Positions 63,999 through 64,000 of a stretch of 64,000 nt of DNA are shown here, in pieces. The translations under genes and the position numbers were made by a program. Source of the DNA: CBDFGK01 sp965247075 (GTDB lineage: Bacteria; Pseudomonadota; Gammaproteobacteria; Pseudomonadales; Halieaceae). The DNA is taken from positions 1,302,001 through 1,366,000 of the forward strand of contig CBDFGK010000003.1 of assembly GCA_965247075.1 (NCBI GenBank). The letters are read 5' to 3'. Positions within the stretch are counted from its first letter, which is position 1. Every line of letters begins with the position of its first letter. Under the pieces are notes generated by a model. The model ran no database searches, was not told where the DNA came from, and saw only the letters and a list, made by a program, of their open reading frames with translations.

Positions 63999-64000
63999 TG

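Overview
The window reads as chromosomal DNA of a gammaproteobacterium, probably an aquatic heterotroph. The left end has the hflK-hflC-yjeT-hisZ-purA order usual in that class. TonB-dependent receptors, acyl-CoA enzymes, carotenoid cleavage and B12 salvage genes fit a marine lineage of the Cellvibrionales/Halieaceae type, but the exact lineage is an inference. Core genes look G+C-rich; several accessory blocks (22.5-24.6 kb, 36.3-42.5 kb, and less clearly 48-54.9 kb) are visibly A+T-richer. No rRNA, tRNA or CRISPR array was seen.

Layout. 0-7.6 kb is housekeeping: HflKC, DUF2065, HisZ, PurA, an AraC-type HTH stub, LemA and an M48 protease. 7.6-10.7 kb is debris: a decayed quinone oxidoreductase, a broken ISL3 transposase, and a DUF3800 gene plus a membrane stub lying between two near-identical ISL3 3' ends. 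10.8-12.5 kb holds pyrK-pyrD (class 1B dihydroorotate dehydrogenase). 12.7-14.6 kb is a secreted DUF3604 protein. 14.7-21.2 kb is a riboswitch-controlled B12 operon on the minus strand (btuB-cobO-cobQ'-btuC-btuD-cobU'T'-btuF). Its uptake genes are intact but its nucleotide-loop assembly genes have lost their middles. 21.3-25.1 kb is a hicA-like chimera with hicB, IS remnants and an A+T-rich pair (secreted glycoside-hydrolase-like protein and sulfotransferase). 25.1-32.3 kb has a DUF819 membrane protein, a thiolase/acyl-CoA synthetase pair, and a divergent carotenoid oxygenase/flavin oxidoreductase pair. 32.4-34.9 kb is a penicillin-acylase-type lipoprotein.

35-46.5 kb is a transposon-built island. 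Two IS91-family copies in the same orientation bracket a two-gene unit. The first gene is a proline-linker protein with a beta-rich core and a C-terminal L13e-like segment; the second is a 1422-residue DEAH helicase with internal cysteine clusters and a C-terminal DUF1998/MZB module. The overlap of the two genes, the bracketing, the A+T richness and a perfect palindrome just upstream make this the best candidate for an undescribed, probably defensive, system; it recalls but does not copy Druantia III and DISARM. The left IS91 remnant is joined to a broken rpmF-plsX fragment. The right copy is interrupted by a complete ISL3 element with an 8-bp target duplication, whose empty site is preserved in the left copy.

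46.5-48 kb carries a TacT/TacA-type toxin-antitoxin pair, with the toxin frameshifted and a perfect 12-bp-arm operator palindrome, and a dead Tn3 transposase fragment. 48-54.9 kb is a FecI-FecR-TonB receptor-DUF485-solute:sodium symporter cluster. 55-56.3 kb is an IS3 remnant. 56.3-64 kb holds a YbaK-type protein, a secreted beta-propeller-like protein, a 3-beta-HSD-type epimerase, gene fragments, a neurotransmitter:sodium-type symporter with a class V aminotransferase, and the C-terminal part of another TonB receptor.

Two themes recur. First, many genes keep both ends but lack the middle (cobQ, cobU-cobT, thiolase, quinone oxidoreductase, ISL3 transposase, epimerase stub). Second, a short motif GGGGTCAGAGT is dispersed between genes, often as inverted pairs.
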